Below are positions 22,685-38,107 of a stretch of DNA of 64,000 nucleotides, in pieces. Positions within the stretch are counted from its first letter, which is position 1, and every line of letters begins with the position of its first letter. The position numbers were made by a program, and so were the translations under genes. The DNA is taken from assembly GCA_024516155.1 (NCBI GenBank), contig JAJJXM010000036.1, forward strand, positions 186,001 to 250,000. The letters are read 5' to 3'. Under the pieces are notes generated by a model. That model was not told the origin of the DNA, did not search any database, and worked only from the letters and a program-made list of their open reading frames with translations. The stretch comes from Pyronema omphalodes (lineage: Eukaryota > Ascomycota > Pezizomycetes > Pezizales > Pyronemataceae).

Positions 22685-24970
22685 GTCGAAACGATTTCCG
22701 TATAAGCTGCAAACAATGTTTCTTTGTGTCGGAGATACAGACTAGATGAAGGTTGGAATCGGGGATGTAAGGGGCTTTAGTAATTTAGAAAATGAATAAA
22801 AGAAAATTTTTGTAACAATTCTAAAGTTCCGAAGGGTCGATGTGAGCACAAGAAACGAGGGAGATAAGGCGTATTTAACTTGAGGTGGAGATTGAGGGTC
22901 CAGTAGCAAACCGTCAGAAGCGGCCTTGGTATGTATACCCCTTCCCGTTCGGTATTTGGTGGATATGTTTCCCTTGCTCCATCACCCTCAACCTGCTTCA
23001 TTGTCTTCTAGAAACGTTCCTCATGTATCAGTGGAATCGATAATAAACCTGACTCCGCTAACATCTCAGACGTGTGCCATGAACTGATGACTGAATGATA
23101 CTCGATTCTGCATAGTTCCGCAGCGACACCCATTTTCCGAGAGAACCGAGTGCATTATTCGTAAAAGGAAGTTTGATTCAAACCCAGAAACCTCATTGGT
23201 CAACTACCAAGTCTACACTTTCATGATCAAGTATACATTTGAAAAACATCACGTACAAGTGATGTTGGCCACAGGCTGAAATCCCTTACCATCACCACTC
23301 CCGCTTATAAGCTCCATCTTCTTCACTCCATCTTCATGCTCATTCTCTATCACTCTCTCCTCCGCGTTCAAATTGTATTATGGCGTTCATAACCTCCATT
23401 TTTACAGTTACAAGCAGCGGTGAAAGGCTAACAAACGTTAGCGTCACTCCTCCCGCTTCTGAGCTCCATCTTCTCAACTCCGTCCTCTCACGTCCCTCCT
23501 TCCACAAGATCCCTTACACTTTTCTTAGCATTTTGGGGTAGTTTGGGGTGGATGGTGTGTATGGCGTACGCTCCTCAACCTTTACACCCTACGCTTGTGC
23601 TTGCGCTGCTCACCATTAAAAGCACACCTTCAGGAGAAGGGAGATTGGTAGAGTGATATGGAAATATAACCTACAGGATTACATAGAGATAGACATGCTG
23701 GGGCTTGATATTATATAGAATTTGATACTCCGGCTGGATTGTTTCTTTCACGGCTAGTTTCAGCTTTCTTCCGCTTCAGTCGTGGAATATGGAGGTGGAT
23801 GATGATAAAATTTACAATGTAACGACGGACAAGCATATTGTAAGCTATGCTATGCTATAATATTTCATGCTATTCTATACATGGAGTTGTTAAAGCCTCG
23901 CAAGTTTCTATTGTATAACTAATTTTACTATAAAAATCCCATCTTCAAGTCGATCTTCTATCCTCTGTATAGAATGCAACATCCGCGGTTCCGAACCTAC
24001 CTGATGGTTTATATTTCTATAGAAAATAAGCTCAAAATATGGTTTTGACTTTGAGAAAGGTTTAGAGGTGGAGGAGTGTATGGTGCCAGACATATACTCC
24101 GCCCCGTGCCCACGTGCGCTCTTAAGCACGCTATATCACTCGGGTGAGTATTTCTCTATGCAACGATTTATTTTGTTTAAGACTACCTCCATGCGGTCTC
24201 TATTTTCCCTCGTAAACAAATTCTTCCTTATATATCTAATCCTATATCTTTAGGCTCCGACACGGGTTTCAACGATTGGTGCTTATTATTGCCACCGTAG
24301 TTTTCAGCCGCAGAATATCGAGGTATATGGTTGTGTAACACTAGACATGGCGTGCTCCATGCACAGCATCGTAGACACATGTTATTATTGATTTCCCCAT
24401 CTTGCTCTATCGTATTCAGTTTAATGAGTATGCATAGATATAGATATGGATATGTACTACCGGGCATGTGCTATCCGTATCAGCATTTAGCTGCTCAGTG
24501 CTGACACATCCGTGCATCAAGATCCTGAATCCTGTGCAACGAGGACAAAAGTGGGGTTATACATATGTATACATATTTCCCTACACAGGAGTCAGCAGAG
24601 GATCGTGGGGTCTATTTTCTCCATGTATGTACTTCGTCCGTATAAAGTTATCCCTGGAAGACTATCCTTGCTTAGTCCGGATATTGCGCTGAGAGCTTAT
24701 TATTATAGCCTGAGGATTACTATGGTCCAGGTGAGATATGCGTGAGGATATCTAATCGTGAGTCCCCTGATCAGCTATGAGGCTGAAACATCCTGGTGAT
24801 AATACTAGGCAGCAATGTCATTCTGTTCGATAAGATGCTATAGATGGGAGTTTACCTGACTGTACACAACTTTATTTTTATTCTGCCAATTTTCGGGGAA
24901 CATAAAACCCCACAGGGAACCACATATTGAGGCCTATTTGTATCGCAACATCTCATTACCTCGCATACCA
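22685..24970. other. intergenic; exonuclease promoter side and calpain gene promoter
   Basis: I recognise no gene in this 2.3-kb stretch. The segment at about 22780-22960 is homologous to the leader of the plus-strand exonuclease gene. A partial local duplication occurs: cgcttataagctccatcttc near 23304 resembles cgcttctgagctccatcttc near 23456. Confidence 0.5.
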
Positions 24971-27809
24971 ATGGCCGAAACATCTCCACCAAAACCCTCT
25001 TTATCCCACGAAGTACCTTCTGGGTCTTCAGCACCAGCTTCATCTTCTGTACCTGCTCCCTCTGCTGTTTCCGACCATCTCCCCTCACCAGCCACCAGCA
25101 TCCTCCCCTCCAACCTCCGCGCCGACACCACCGCAGCCACCTCCGCAGCCTTCCTCAACACCCCCGCTCATTCTCACCTCACCTCCAAATCCTTCCTCAC
25201 CGCCGTCTCCAACTGTCGCGAAAAAGTCTCCCAAATCTCCCTCGAATGTCGTCGTTTCAACCTCCGCTATCGGGATACACATTTCGATCTTTCTCTTGAC
25301 GAGGAATATTGCTTGAATGGATTATTACCACAAGGGGATGAGGATATTACCAGGAACCCGAAAACAACTGCTAGGGTGGATGAGATTTTTGATGAGCCGA
25401 AGTTTTATAAGGATGGTGTTACCGCGGGGGATGTTAAGCAGGGTAATGTAAGTTTTTTCTTCCCTATGGATTAAAGAAAAGGAACATGGGGGTTGTTAGA
25501 GAGAGATATGCTGATGATATGATATGATATGATAGGAGGGAGATTGTTGGTTTATGGCCGCGTTGGCTATGATGACGAATGTTAAGGGATTGATTGAGAA
25601 GATCTGTGTAGCGAGGGATGAAGAGGTTGGGGTTTATGGGTTTGTATTTATGCGTGGTAAGACTTTCCTTTTTTTTCTATAATACACATATTTTAGTGTT
25701 TGGTTTACTTACGAAACCTATTTTTAGATGGAGAGTGGGAATCGGTGGTTGTTGATGATCAGCTTTATTTGGACCGGAATCGATATGATGATGTGACGAA
25801 TCTTCAGGAGATTACTATCTCGAGGATTTGGAAAAATGAAGAGGATTACGAAAAGAATTTCTTTAAAGGATCGGAGGCGCTGTATTTTGCGGCCTCGGTT
25901 GATAAGAATGAAACTTGGGTACCCCTGCTGGAGAAGGCGTATGCTAAGTTTCATTGTGATTATTCGGCGTTGTATGGAGGTTTCACTGGGTAGGTTTGCT
26001 CTCTGGTTCTGGTTGGAGTGGACGTGCTAACGGGAACTTCAAGGGAGGCTGTGGAGGATCTTACAGGTGGAGTTACGACCGATATCATCTGCTGTGATAT
26101 TCTTGATAAAGACAGGTTCTGGAAAGAGCAACTCTCGCTGGTAAATAAGGATTTCCTGTTTGGTGCATCCTTCAATACCGGTGAGAAGGATGCGGAGAGA
26201 AGGGGTGTAGAGGGTGGGCACGGTATGTTAAAATCTTGCCCAAAAACTTCATGTTGTTGGATGTCATCTAATAGTGGATCGAACTAGCTTATTCGGTTTT
26301 AAAGGCTGTTGAAGCCAAAGGAGAACGCTTCGTGCTCATCAGGTATTCATACATCCATTTTCCTTTAACATAACTTAGTCCCTAAACTGACTGAACCTTT
26401 TTAGAAATCCATGGGGACAAATTGAGTGGAGGGGCCCATGGTCCGATGGATCCAAAGAGTGGACTCCCGAGTGGATGTCTTTACTAGATCACACATTCGG
26501 AGATGGTAAGCCAGGAATAAATATCAGGTCTCTTAAACTTTACTAATTAATATTTCTTCACAGACGGTCAATTCTGGATGACATACCGAGACTTCCTTCG
26601 CAAATTCGATCTCCTTGATCGAACTCGTCTTTTCGATGATTCCTGGCACGTTACAGAATCAAGATGGGTCAATTACGAGGTGACTTGGGCCGCAGACTAT
26701 GCACCAACTCAATTCGAGATTACCGTTGTCAAGCCTGGTTCCATCGTAGTAGTTCTATCTCAACTGGACACTAGGTTCTTCCGGGGACTCGAAGGGCGCT
26801 TCACATTTGAGCTTGCTTTCCGCATCCATAAACATGGAGAGAAGGATTATCTGGCTCGCTCACAGCCTAATGGTACCAGTGACAACATCCACAGTTCTAC
26901 CAACTTTTGAATTTCTGCTAACCATCATGGTGACAATTAGTCGGTATGAGCCGATCCGTCAGCATCGAAATCAACCTCGAACCCGGCCAATACACCGTAA
27001 TGTTCAGTGCCGAGCCCAGATTTAAAGAAAAGAGCTTTAAAACCAAAGACGTCGTAAAACGTTACAAAAACCTCGACCGCAAAAAATTCCGTCAAGTAGC
27101 CATGAATGCAGATCTTGCTCATGCACGTGCTGGCTCCACAAGTTTCTGGCGAGAAGCCGATAGAGAGCTCCAGACTGAAGCTGATGAAATGTTCGGCGAT
27201 GCACCAGAACTACCGGCTTTTGGAGAGAAGAAGGACAAGGATGACAAGCCGGGGGAGGAACTGCCGGTCCCTAAAGCTGATGAATTTAAACTGGAAGATT
27301 CAAAACGTCCACCGCGCCCAGCTCCTGATGCTGCTCCCACGGATCCGCTGGAGCTTTATAAGTGGAAGGCTAGGGTCTGTGTTGGGTTGAAGGTTTATTC
27401 GAAGGATTCGGAGTTGGAAGTCAGTGTCATAATGCCGAAGGAAACAACACCTGCGGATGTGGTGGATCTGGATAGCTCTACTAGGGATCTCCAGCCACAA
27501 GACACAAAACCTACTGCAAAGACTGAAAGTGATAAGAAGGAAGATGTGTGCATCTGTAGCATTGCAAAAGGTTCCGGTGAAGACAAGGTCGTTGAGAAGA
27601 AAGTGGATAAATCAACCAATACTGATGTAGACACCAAAGTTCCCGTGGAGGAGGAAGCAAAGACAAAAGCAGGAGAAGAGAAAGCCGAGAAAAAGAAAAG
27701 CTTGAACGACGATGCTGAGAAGGAGGAAATCAAGGATGCTAAAGACGGTGTAAAATGCAGTACCTGTGGTAAAACTAAGAAGGTGGCGGAGAATGTGAAG
27801 ACAGATTAA
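24971..27809 (+). CDS. calpain-like cysteine protease (peptidase family C2)
   Basis: Intracellular thiol protease. Eight exons: 24971-25447, 25536-25656, 25728-25989, 26044-26222, 26288-26342, 26405-26505, 26564-26872 and 26941-27809, giving 790 aa. The catalytic triad is visible: C163 in EGDCW, H346 in GGHAYSV and N366 in RNPWG. The ~75 N-terminal residues are Pro/Ser/Ala-rich. The protease core runs to about residue 430, with the flanking C2-like beta domain ([14 protein letters not shown] and [12 protein letters not shown] segments) to about 540. The tail is Lys/Glu-rich and likely disordered, ending in a lone CSTC pair. No penta-EF-hand domain is seen, as usual in fungi. The earlier in-frame codon is not an ATG, so the start at 24971 is preferred. 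Its substrate cannot be told; it is not clearly the PalB/Rim13 pH-signalling calpain. Confidence 0.88.
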
Positions 27810-28138
27810 CTGACGATGAAGGGGAATTTCGGGATGGGAGGAAGTTGCTTGGACTGTAATTCTGTAGTTCATGGATAGGAAAAATACATGTAGCCTATCT
27901 CCACTCGCCGCACGTTCAAACAAGCTTTCTAATTACATAATGTAGATGTTGATTGATTTCATGTGACCCAGACTTGGCGTAGACAGGGGTATGCAGTGAG
28001 TCGTTGTTTAGCGTGAGTGTGCCCCGCGTTGTTCTGCCCCACCATCGAACGACATCTTGAAGACTAGTGTTTGACCTTGTCGCCTCCACCTTCAATCCTA
28101 CCGCCGCCCACCCATCCCAAACAAACCCGAAAGCCGCC
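27810..28138. other. short intergenic region between calpain and SerRS
   Basis: It contains the calpain 3' UTR and the SerRS promoter. No further feature was recognised. Confidence 0.5.
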
Positions 28139-29665
28139 ATGCTCGACGTTTTTTCTTTCATTGAGGAGCGCGGGGGTAACCCTGAGTTGATCCGCGAGTC
28201 GCAGCGCAAGAGACATGCGTCTGTCGAGATTGTTGACGAGATCATCGCGCTCTTCGAGGAGTGCAAGAAGGGTGTGTACTGTCATCGCGTATACGTAGAG
28301 AAGGATGCTTACAAAATCCCTTTTTAGCTCGTTACGCGGTTACCATGAAGGGACGTGATGCCAACGCCCTCCAGAAGGAGATTGGATTGAAGAAGAAGGT
28401 CGAATATTTTTCTCCCAGTGCAGCGCTTTCCAGTCTGACTTGCGGCATAGGCCAAGGAGGACGCCACTGAGCTTCTCGCCCAAAAGGTCCAGCTCGAGGC
28501 TGAGAAGAAGGAGCTTGAGGCCGCTGCCGATGCCAAGGAGGCCGAGATGAACAGGAAGCTTGGAACCATTGGAAACATTGTCCACGAGAGTGTTCCTGTC
28601 AGCGACAACGAGGACAACAACCAGTTGATCCGTACCTGGGCCCCTGAGGATGTTACCGTTGAGAAGCGTGACGTTCTCTCCCACCACGATGTTCTCGCTC
28701 GCCTTGACGGTTACGAGTCTGAGCGTGGAGTTAAGGTTGTCGGTCACCGTGGATACTTCCTCAAGCAGTGGGGAGTCTTCCTTAACCAGGCCTTGATCAA
28801 CTACGGTCTCGAGTTCCTCTCCAGCAAGGGATACGTTCCTCTCCAGACCCCCCAGTTCATGCTCAAGGACATGATGGCCAAGACTGCCCAGCTTGAGCAG
28901 TTCGATGAGGAGCTTTACAAGGTCATCGACGGAGACGCCGCCAACGACAAGTACCTTATCGCCACCTCTGAGCAGCCTATCTCCGCTCTTCACGCCAATG
29001 AGTGGTTCCAGCAGAAGGACCTCCCTATCTCTTACGCTGGATTCTCCACCTGTTACCGTCGTGAGGCCGGTGCCCACGGAAAGGATGCCTGGGGTATCTT
29101 CCGTGTCCACCAGTTCGAGAAGGTTGAGCAGTTTGTCATCACTGAGCCCGAGAAGTCTTGGGAGGCCTTTGACAACATGATCTCCTACTCCGAGGAGTTC
29201 TACAAGTCCCTTGGACTTCCCTACCGTGTTGTTGCCATCGTTTCCGGTGCTCTCAACAACGCTGCCGCTAAGAAGTACGACTTGGAGGCGTGGTTCCCCT
29301 TCCAGGGAGAGTACAAGGAGCTCGTTTCTTGCTCCAACTGCACCGACTACCAGAGCAGAAACCTTGACATTAGATACGGTGCTGTCTCCCAGACTGACAA
29401 CATCAAGAAGTATGTTCACTGCTTGAACTCTACTTTGTGCGCTACCGAGCGTGCTTTGTGCTGTATCATGGAGAACTACCAGACCCCTGAGGTATGTATC
29501 CCCCAAGCTCCTTGACATGATCTCTTCTGACAACATCAACAGGGATTCAACGTTCCCAAGCCCCTTCAGAAGTACCTTCCCGGTAACCCCGAGTTCATTC
29601 CCTTCAGCAAGGAGTTGAGTGCCTCCAGCACTTCTTTGAGAGTTAAGGCCGGAAAGAAGGCTTAG
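28139..29665 (+). CDS. cytosolic seryl-tRNA synthetase
   Basis: Class II aminoacyl-tRNA synthetase charging tRNA-Ser (and tRNA-Sec where present) in the cytosol. Exons 28139-28271, 28328-28398, 28451-29491 and 29543-29665 give 455 aa, close to the yeast enzyme. The N-terminus MLDVFSFIEERGG and the long-arm coiled coil (about residues 40-110, Lys/Glu/Ala-rich) that binds the long variable arm are clear. Motif 2 CYRREAGAHGKDAWGIFRVH (about 262-281) and motif 3 around ATERALCCIMENYQ (about 400-413) form the active site. The C-terminus ends in a short Lys-rich tail. Codon use is strongly biased to C-ending codons, as expected for a highly expressed gene. It is convergent with RAD9, 317 bp away. 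Confidence 0.95.
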
Positions 29666-29982
29666 ATGTTAAAATATTTATGATGTAAAGCGATTTGATG
29701 TTTTTTAGAGCACAAAGCGTGAGGGTTTGTTTTGTAAAATAGTTTTTGCGTTTTCGACACAATTGTGTGAAGGGTGAATGATATACCAAGAGGAGTTTTC
29801 AAGGCAATCAAGAAAATGACAACCATCATCCCATGCTGAAAGAGAAACACCACTAACAAATTGTTCGAGATCTTGCCAGAATACGAGCTTAAGAAATGAG
29901 GTATCTATTGTGTAAGCGGCAAAACAGGTCCTATTCAAATTGCTTTTGTGAGAAAAGATAGAGACAGCCCCTGTAGGGGTCT
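29666..29982. other. convergent 3' region between SerRS and RAD9
   Basis: Only 3' UTR sequence is expected. Short minus-strand frames here are not supported. Confidence 0.5.
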
Positions 29983-31465
29983 CTAATCAAACAATCCTTT
30001 GGGCTAGAAATCATTAGCTTGGCCCCATCTGTAATGGTTAAGATCTTAAACTCACCCTTGGCTGTTGTGTCGGCATAACGAAATCACCATCAGAATCGTC
30101 GTCATCTTCCACCATATTTCTACCTCGCTTCTTTTTGTTCACTGACTTCTCTCCTTTTTCAGCATTCTCAGCATAAGTGGTATCCCAGCCTAAGGTAAAA
30201 GATCCCCGCTCTTGATCCATTTCACCAAACAAATTGTGCTCTCTATCCGAATCATCCATTTCGTCTTCATCCTCTCCATACAAGAATAGCGGAGCAGTCT
30301 GTGGAGGAGGTGGTGGTGTTGGTGGCATAGGGGGGAGCTGTTGTGTTGGTCTATACGAGAAGTTCTGCTGCGGCACGAGTGACGCCGGTGTTTCCCGCCT
30401 TGGTGTGGGCTGATGAACAGTCCCCGCCGTAGACTCTCCTGATGGCTTCGCCCTCTCTAGCCTGTCAGTTTGTGGCCTTTCACTTTCCTGTCTCTCCACC
30501 ATCTCCCTTCTCGGTGTCTCTTCCCTCGCTTCCACTGGCTCCCGTCTCTGTACAGCCACTACTCTCCCCATCTGACTTCCCGGCCCACCAAAACTCTGCG
30601 AAATCCTATTATCCTGCGCCGTCATCAAGGTAAAAACCGCCTCCAACCCCTCTTTTGCATAGGTCACCTGCATAGCTCTTCCCGGGACTGAATACCTCGC
30701 CTCCACCATAGTTTCTAAAATCGACGCAAACCATGCCACCGCCGTAAAATCCTTCAAACTAACCCCTACTCTAATCCCATCATCTACCGAAAACTCCTCA
30801 AAGTTTCCGACATCTAAAGAAACATTAGTATGTAAGGGCTGTTTCAATGTATCCTTCCCATCCACTAGCTTCTCCGTGAAGGAAGTGAAAGTAGCTCTTC
30901 CCTCTGAAGCAGCAGAGCTAATCGCAAGCTTCTCGGCTTTCGCGGAGAAATGCTCCATGTATTCCTTCAATAAACTTGACCCGAGTCGCCAACGTGCTGT
31001 GGCCGCTTCCCGGTTAAATACTGCGTGAAGAATCTCGACATCTTCATAGGTAAGTTTATAAGTTTTCACGACACCATGGTTACATAATAACCTAACCGCA
31101 ATCCTATTCTCTGGGCCATGTTGTTCCAGCTGTACCTCACATTTAGATATAGCGGTACTCTTATCTCTAGAATCCAGAAACCGTTGCCGGAAAACAGATA
31201 ACAAAGCTCTAGCAGATAATCGGCATTGAAATCGATCGGTATCGGAGGAGGAGGTGGAGAAGTTATAGGTGGTACAGAAGCGGTTAGTGGTGAGGTGGAT
31301 AGCTGCAGAGGCGGTTTTGGTGGAATTTAGGGCGGAGAGAATTAGAATTCCACGACGGGCTTCAAGAGATATTGATTCGCTGAATTTACTGAGGGTTATC
31401 AGCGATTCGTGGATGCGTTGTGTTGAGGATGGGGACAGCGTGAAGTGGAGGGTTGGATTGCTCAT
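29983..31465 (-). CDS. DNA damage checkpoint protein Rad9/Ddc1 (9-1-1 clamp)
   Basis: Subunit of the Rad9-Rad1-Hus1 clamp that loads at damaged DNA and activates ATR/Mec1 signalling. Exon 1 is 31465-30056. A 52-nt intron and a 21-nt exon 30003-29983 replace the frame's run-on tail and end the protein in PKGLFD, which resembles the family's conserved C-terminus; total 476 aa. The PCNA-like N-terminal half shows FTLSPSSTQRIHESLI, then SLEARRGILILSALNSTKTASAA, and RFCTTYNF. After about residue 290 the tail is Arg/Glu/Pro-rich, then acidic (EDEDEMDDSDRE, EDDDDSDGDF), with Ser/Thr sites likely phosphorylated. An alternative stop without the last intron is possible. An MCB box lies 85 bp upstream of the ATG. 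Confidence 0.88.
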
Positions 31466-32427
31466 CGTGATGACGTCGGATGGAAGCGCGGTGGAGGGGT
31501 GACGCGACGGATGGGAAAGAGCTTACCCTTAGAGCTTGGGATCCCTGCGACGCGTTTAGCTCGTTCGAGATCCAAGCTCTATGTACTTGGAACGCGGAAG
31601 GTTGGAAGTAGATGTGAAAAAATGCGCAGTACTTTTGAAAAGGAAATACCATGCACATTACCTTTCCAGAAGAAACGAGCAGATCACCCAAAATTAAGCA
31701 GTATACCATACCACGAATATTTTTCGAGAAGGAGCAAGGATTTGTGCTCTATCTATTTGACTTCATCCATATAGGGTTTTGCCCTCGTATACTTCCTCCG
31801 CTCAACCTATTCCATAAGATCAACCAGAAACTCAATTATGTCGAAGGCTGAATTGGGAAGATAGAGTTAGCTCAGAATTTTCCTCACAATACGCTTACGT
31901 GGTACGGCTCGGTAAATAATTAGTAAAGCAATTCTTACAGCCATTGGGCCAACGTATCTTAATCTTGATGCTTCAATACCTGCGCAAGAAACATCTCGAT
32001 GAACAAGTTTCTTGATATTCTTGAAGGCATGAAGTTTACAAGCTGAGCGAAGGAAAATGTTCTAAAAGAGAGGAGTGGGAAATAACTGCGAACTGCCTTT
32101 CCAGGTTGTTTGAAATTGGAGGGCTTTCATTTTTTTATCACGGTACTCTAGTTTTATGGAAAAACATTTTTCATTTTTCTCTACTGCATGGTGTCTGTTT
32201 GTTGAGATTTAACAAGCATTGACGTTTGGTGCGTAACGAGTGGGGGGTGAAATAATCTAGCGCTCGAATATTCAATTCAGGACACATTTGTTCTTTAGTT
32301 CGCAATATGTTGTCCTCAGCAAATACACAATACTTTATTCTTCATCTCATCATTATTTTCCATAAAATCGACACTTTCTAACTCCTTTGCCATAATTCCT
32401 GGTATCGTCATCAAACCTTTTCGCTCC
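31466..32427. other. intergenic between RAD9 promoter and MCM3 3' end
   Basis: No gene is recognised. The left part is the RAD9 promoter with an ACGCGT box; the right part holds the MCM3 3' UTR. Confidence 0.5.
31550..31555. promoter_or_regulatory. MCB-type box (ACGCGT) upstream of RAD9
   Basis: ACGCGT at 85 bp before the RAD9 ATG. In yeasts this palindrome is bound by MBF, which drives G1/S genes including replication and checkpoint factors. The assignment here rests on sequence and position only. Confidence 0.5.
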
Positions 32428-34997
<2,570 letters not shown>

Positions 34998-35558
34998 TTT
35001 TGATGTGTGTTGATGCGATTAGGGATTACGCGACGATGGAAATGTCGGAGGTGGCTAAGGCAAATGGCGTATCGCAATTGCTGCAGCGCAAAGACCGTAA
35101 GGATTGATTCGAAGTGGGATCGTCAGTCGTAAATAATGAATGCGTAAAGATGGATTGCTGCGGGGATGGATGGCAGCGGAGGCGGGGCGTGCGTAGATGG
35201 TGAGCAACACGCGCTGTCTTCGTGTGGTTTTTCGCGTTAAGTGAAAAGGGGGCTGCCGGAACACGAAAGCTAGCGCGCTTGCACAACGTAAGCCAGGAAA
35301 CTCACGAGAACTCAATTTGCCTTCAATGTCATTTAAATTAAAACTCTAAAATATGCTTCGTGATTCCTTTATTCACGTAAATACAAAAAATAATCTAGTG
35401 GGTATCCAAATGTTCCTTGATATATCTTGATCGAGGACAACGAATAACTAGGTATGGTATTATTTTCAACCCCGCCTCAACTAGCTAATTATAATATTCG
35501 TTCGTTCTTTCGTTCTCATCATTCCTCACACTTCACTCCCCATTCCCATCGGCCCAGT
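34998..35558. other. MCM3 promoter and TCP1 3' flank
   Basis: No gene is recognised. A TTTTTCGCG word lies at 35228-35236, upstream of MCM3. The right part is the 3' UTR of TCP1. Confidence 0.5.
35228..35236. promoter_or_regulatory. E2F/SCB-like element upstream of MCM3
   Basis: TTTTTCGCG, whose complement contains CGCGAAA, lies about 235 bp upstream of the MCM3 ATG. SBF/MBF or E2F-type factors recognise such words at S-phase genes. Assignment is by sequence only. Confidence 0.4.
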
Positions 35559-37470
35559 TTAGTGGTCTCCATGGGGATCCTCCATGGGCTGCTCGGGATC
35601 CAATTTGATCATGGTGTCAATTCTCATGATTGAAATGCATGCCTCCACCGCAGACTTCAAGGACTTGACCTTGCTCATCGACGGCTCCAAAACACCGGCC
35701 TTAACCTCATCTACGACCTTGCCCTTCATGAGGTCCAATCCATAGTTCTTGTATGCCTTCTTCTTCGCATCGGTCTCCGCTGCACTCTGGCTTGCGGCAT
35801 GGTAAGATCGCAGCTTGGCAACCAAGTCTGAGGAGTCCTTCGCGGCATTGATGGCGAGGGTCTTAGGGATGATGAGAAGGGCGGAGGCGAATTCGGCGAT
35901 AGCAAGCTGTTCCCGAGAACCCTATATTTTGTTAGAATGGATTTTGAAAACTAGAGAGAAGAGGTCTTACAAGAGTGGTAGCAAAGTTCTCAAGGTAGAT
36001 TGACAAAGCAGTCTCAACAGCTCCACCTCCGGGAACAACCTTTCCGCTCTCGAGGGTACGCTTAATGGCGCAGAGGGAGTCGTGTACGGAACGCTCCATC
36101 TCGTCGAGTTGGAAGTCGTTGGCTCCACGGAGAATGATGGAAGCGGAAGAGAAGGACTTGGTTCCCTTAATGAGAATACACTCGTCATCGGAAATTCTCT
36201 CCTGAATAACCTCCTCGGCGGTACCCAAGTTCGAGGGATCGAAAACCTCCTCACCCTCCAAGTTGGAGAGGGAGCTGACAAGAGTAGCACCGGTAGCCTT
36301 GGCAATTCTGCGGAGGTCCTCCTTCTTGCAACGGCGGACAGCCATGCAGCCACGCTCAACGAAGGACTTCAAGCACAAATCGTCGATTCCCTTAGTAGTA
36401 AGAACAACATTCGCACCGGCGTCGAGGATGAGCTTTATCCGGTCAAGAACCATGGTGGCCTCACGCTCACGGATCTTCTCAAGCTGTGCTGGGTCGTCAA
36501 TGGTGATGTGGACACCAAGGGCCATCCGCTGCTTCTGGAAGTTGATGTCCAACACGGCAATCTTTGCATTCTGTACTCTAGTGGGCATTGCCTGAGAGGC
36601 AACAGTGCAGTTAAGAGCGTAACCTTTCACCAAGATAGACTCCGTCGCACTCTTTCCATGTGCTTTTAAGATGTTGACCGCCTTAACGGGGTACTTGATG
36701 TCACCCCGGTTGTTAACAGACTTTACCGCCAGCATAGCATCGACACACATGTTGGCAAAGAAATCAGAGTTGGATCCGATAATCTTGGAAGACATGGAGG
36801 TAGTAGCAATATTCATGAGGGTTTCCCGTCCGAGGGCGTCAACGGACATGGACATTACATCGTTCATGAATCTCAATGCCTCTCGTAGAGCAATTCTGTA
36901 TCCGGTGATTATGGTAGTAGTGTGAATGCGGTTGCGGATGAGGTCGTTGGCGCGCTTGATGAGTTCCGAAGCCAAGATAACAACTGTTGTAGTTCCATCT
37001 CCGACCTGAGAGGCGAAGAGGTTAGCGACCGATCTGGCTTCAGCTGGATATTTGTAACTCGGAAAGCTGTACTTCTTTGTCCTGCTGCTGTGCTAGGGTA
37101 ACCAAGATCTTTCCGGCGGGGTGCTCGACGTCCAAGAGACTCAATATTGTTGCACCGTCGTTGGTAACTGTGACATCTCCGATATCGTCCACCATCATCT
37201 TGTCAAGTCCGGAAGGACCGAAGGAGCTCTTGACGACATTTGCGATAGCTTGCGTTGCGAGAACTGCGCATCGAAAAGTCAATACCGGGAGTGAGAGGGG
37301 CAGATATTAAGGTGTACGTACCGTTTTGGTCTCTGATGTCAGAACCGCTGATTTTCTCTCCTCCGAGAACTGTAAAAGCTGCATTAATAACGCGAATTAA
37401 GGTTCGAAATGGGGCCAAGGTACATACACAAAGTGCCAGAATTCCTGGGAGCTGAAAAGATTCCTGCCAT
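35559..37470 (-). CDS. T-complex protein 1 subunit alpha (CCT1)
   Basis: Subunit of the cytosolic chaperonin CCT/TRiC that folds actin, tubulin and other proteins with ATP. Five exons: 37470-37428, 37369-37322, 37263-37073, 37005-35971 and 35921-35559, giving 559 aa, the family's length. Visible signatures are GGEKISGSDIRDQNVLATQAIANVVKSS (split by introns 1-2), the DKMMVDDIGDVTVTNDGATIL nucleotide-binding segment, GDGTTTVV at about 96-103 completed by intron 3 splicing, and GGGAVETAL with the C-terminal NAAKDSSDLVAKLR. The first exon holds only 14 codons. The downstream in-frame sequence past each donor is intron, not protein. It is divergent from the PRP4 kinase gene across 637 bp. Confidence 0.95.
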
Positions 37471-38107
37471 GATTAAAGATTGATGAAGATGAAGATGCAG
37501 ACAATCGTTAACAATAGCAACAGCACTGTGGAGGGGTGAGCAGCAGCAGTAACTTTTCTGGGCGAAGAGCCGCACAGCACACCCTCGAAGGTGAAGCGGA
37601 CTGTAATATACGCATAGTTTGCGGCAAATTGCATCACGCATCACGCGTGGCCCTTGCCTTGCAACCTCCCCCTGCTGATATGGCTGCGGTCTTTGGCACT
37701 AAAATCGAGGACCTTCCTCACAACCTACATCACCCGAAAACCAAGAGCTTCGACATCTCCAGTCACTCGCAATCACTGCACCCTTCTGCTCGGGTGAACA
37801 CATTACGCGTTTTACCGAACTCTATTCTCCTACGTACGGTCACATAAATACTTTTCTGCGCTGCCTGTCGGACCAAGCATCTTTCCGGCTCACAACACGG
37901 TCTTTTTCGCAGCTCGATTACCTGCGGTTCTTCCTTTCGACCACTCCCGCAGCTTCACCGACACCAAAATAAACACTTCGCGGTTGGGCTCTTTGGCAGA
38001 ACCTGTCAAATCTGTGCTGCAGAATTACAGGCTAACATACGCGTCTTCTTAACTTTAAAGCTCGAGATAAGCTTTTTTCTAGAAGGACCTTAGACCAACA
38101 AGTAAGA
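37471..38107. promoter_or_regulatory. bidirectional promoter region of TCP1 and PRP4 with three ACGCGT boxes
   Basis: The 637-bp region between divergent genes has three copies of ACGCGT, at 37643-37648, 37805-37810 and 38039-38044. The clustering suggests an MCB-type control region, but the density has not been tested against chance. CT-rich tracts near 37900-38000 resemble fungal core promoters. Confidence 0.45.

Noticed and set aside
28340..29539. 399-codon minus-strand frame
   Set aside because: Antisense shadow of the seryl-tRNA synthetase exon.
30004..30031. A 27-nt intron at the end of RAD9 giving the ending RMGPS
   Set aside because: Too short for a spliceosomal intron; the next AG gives a 52-nt intron and the conserved ending.
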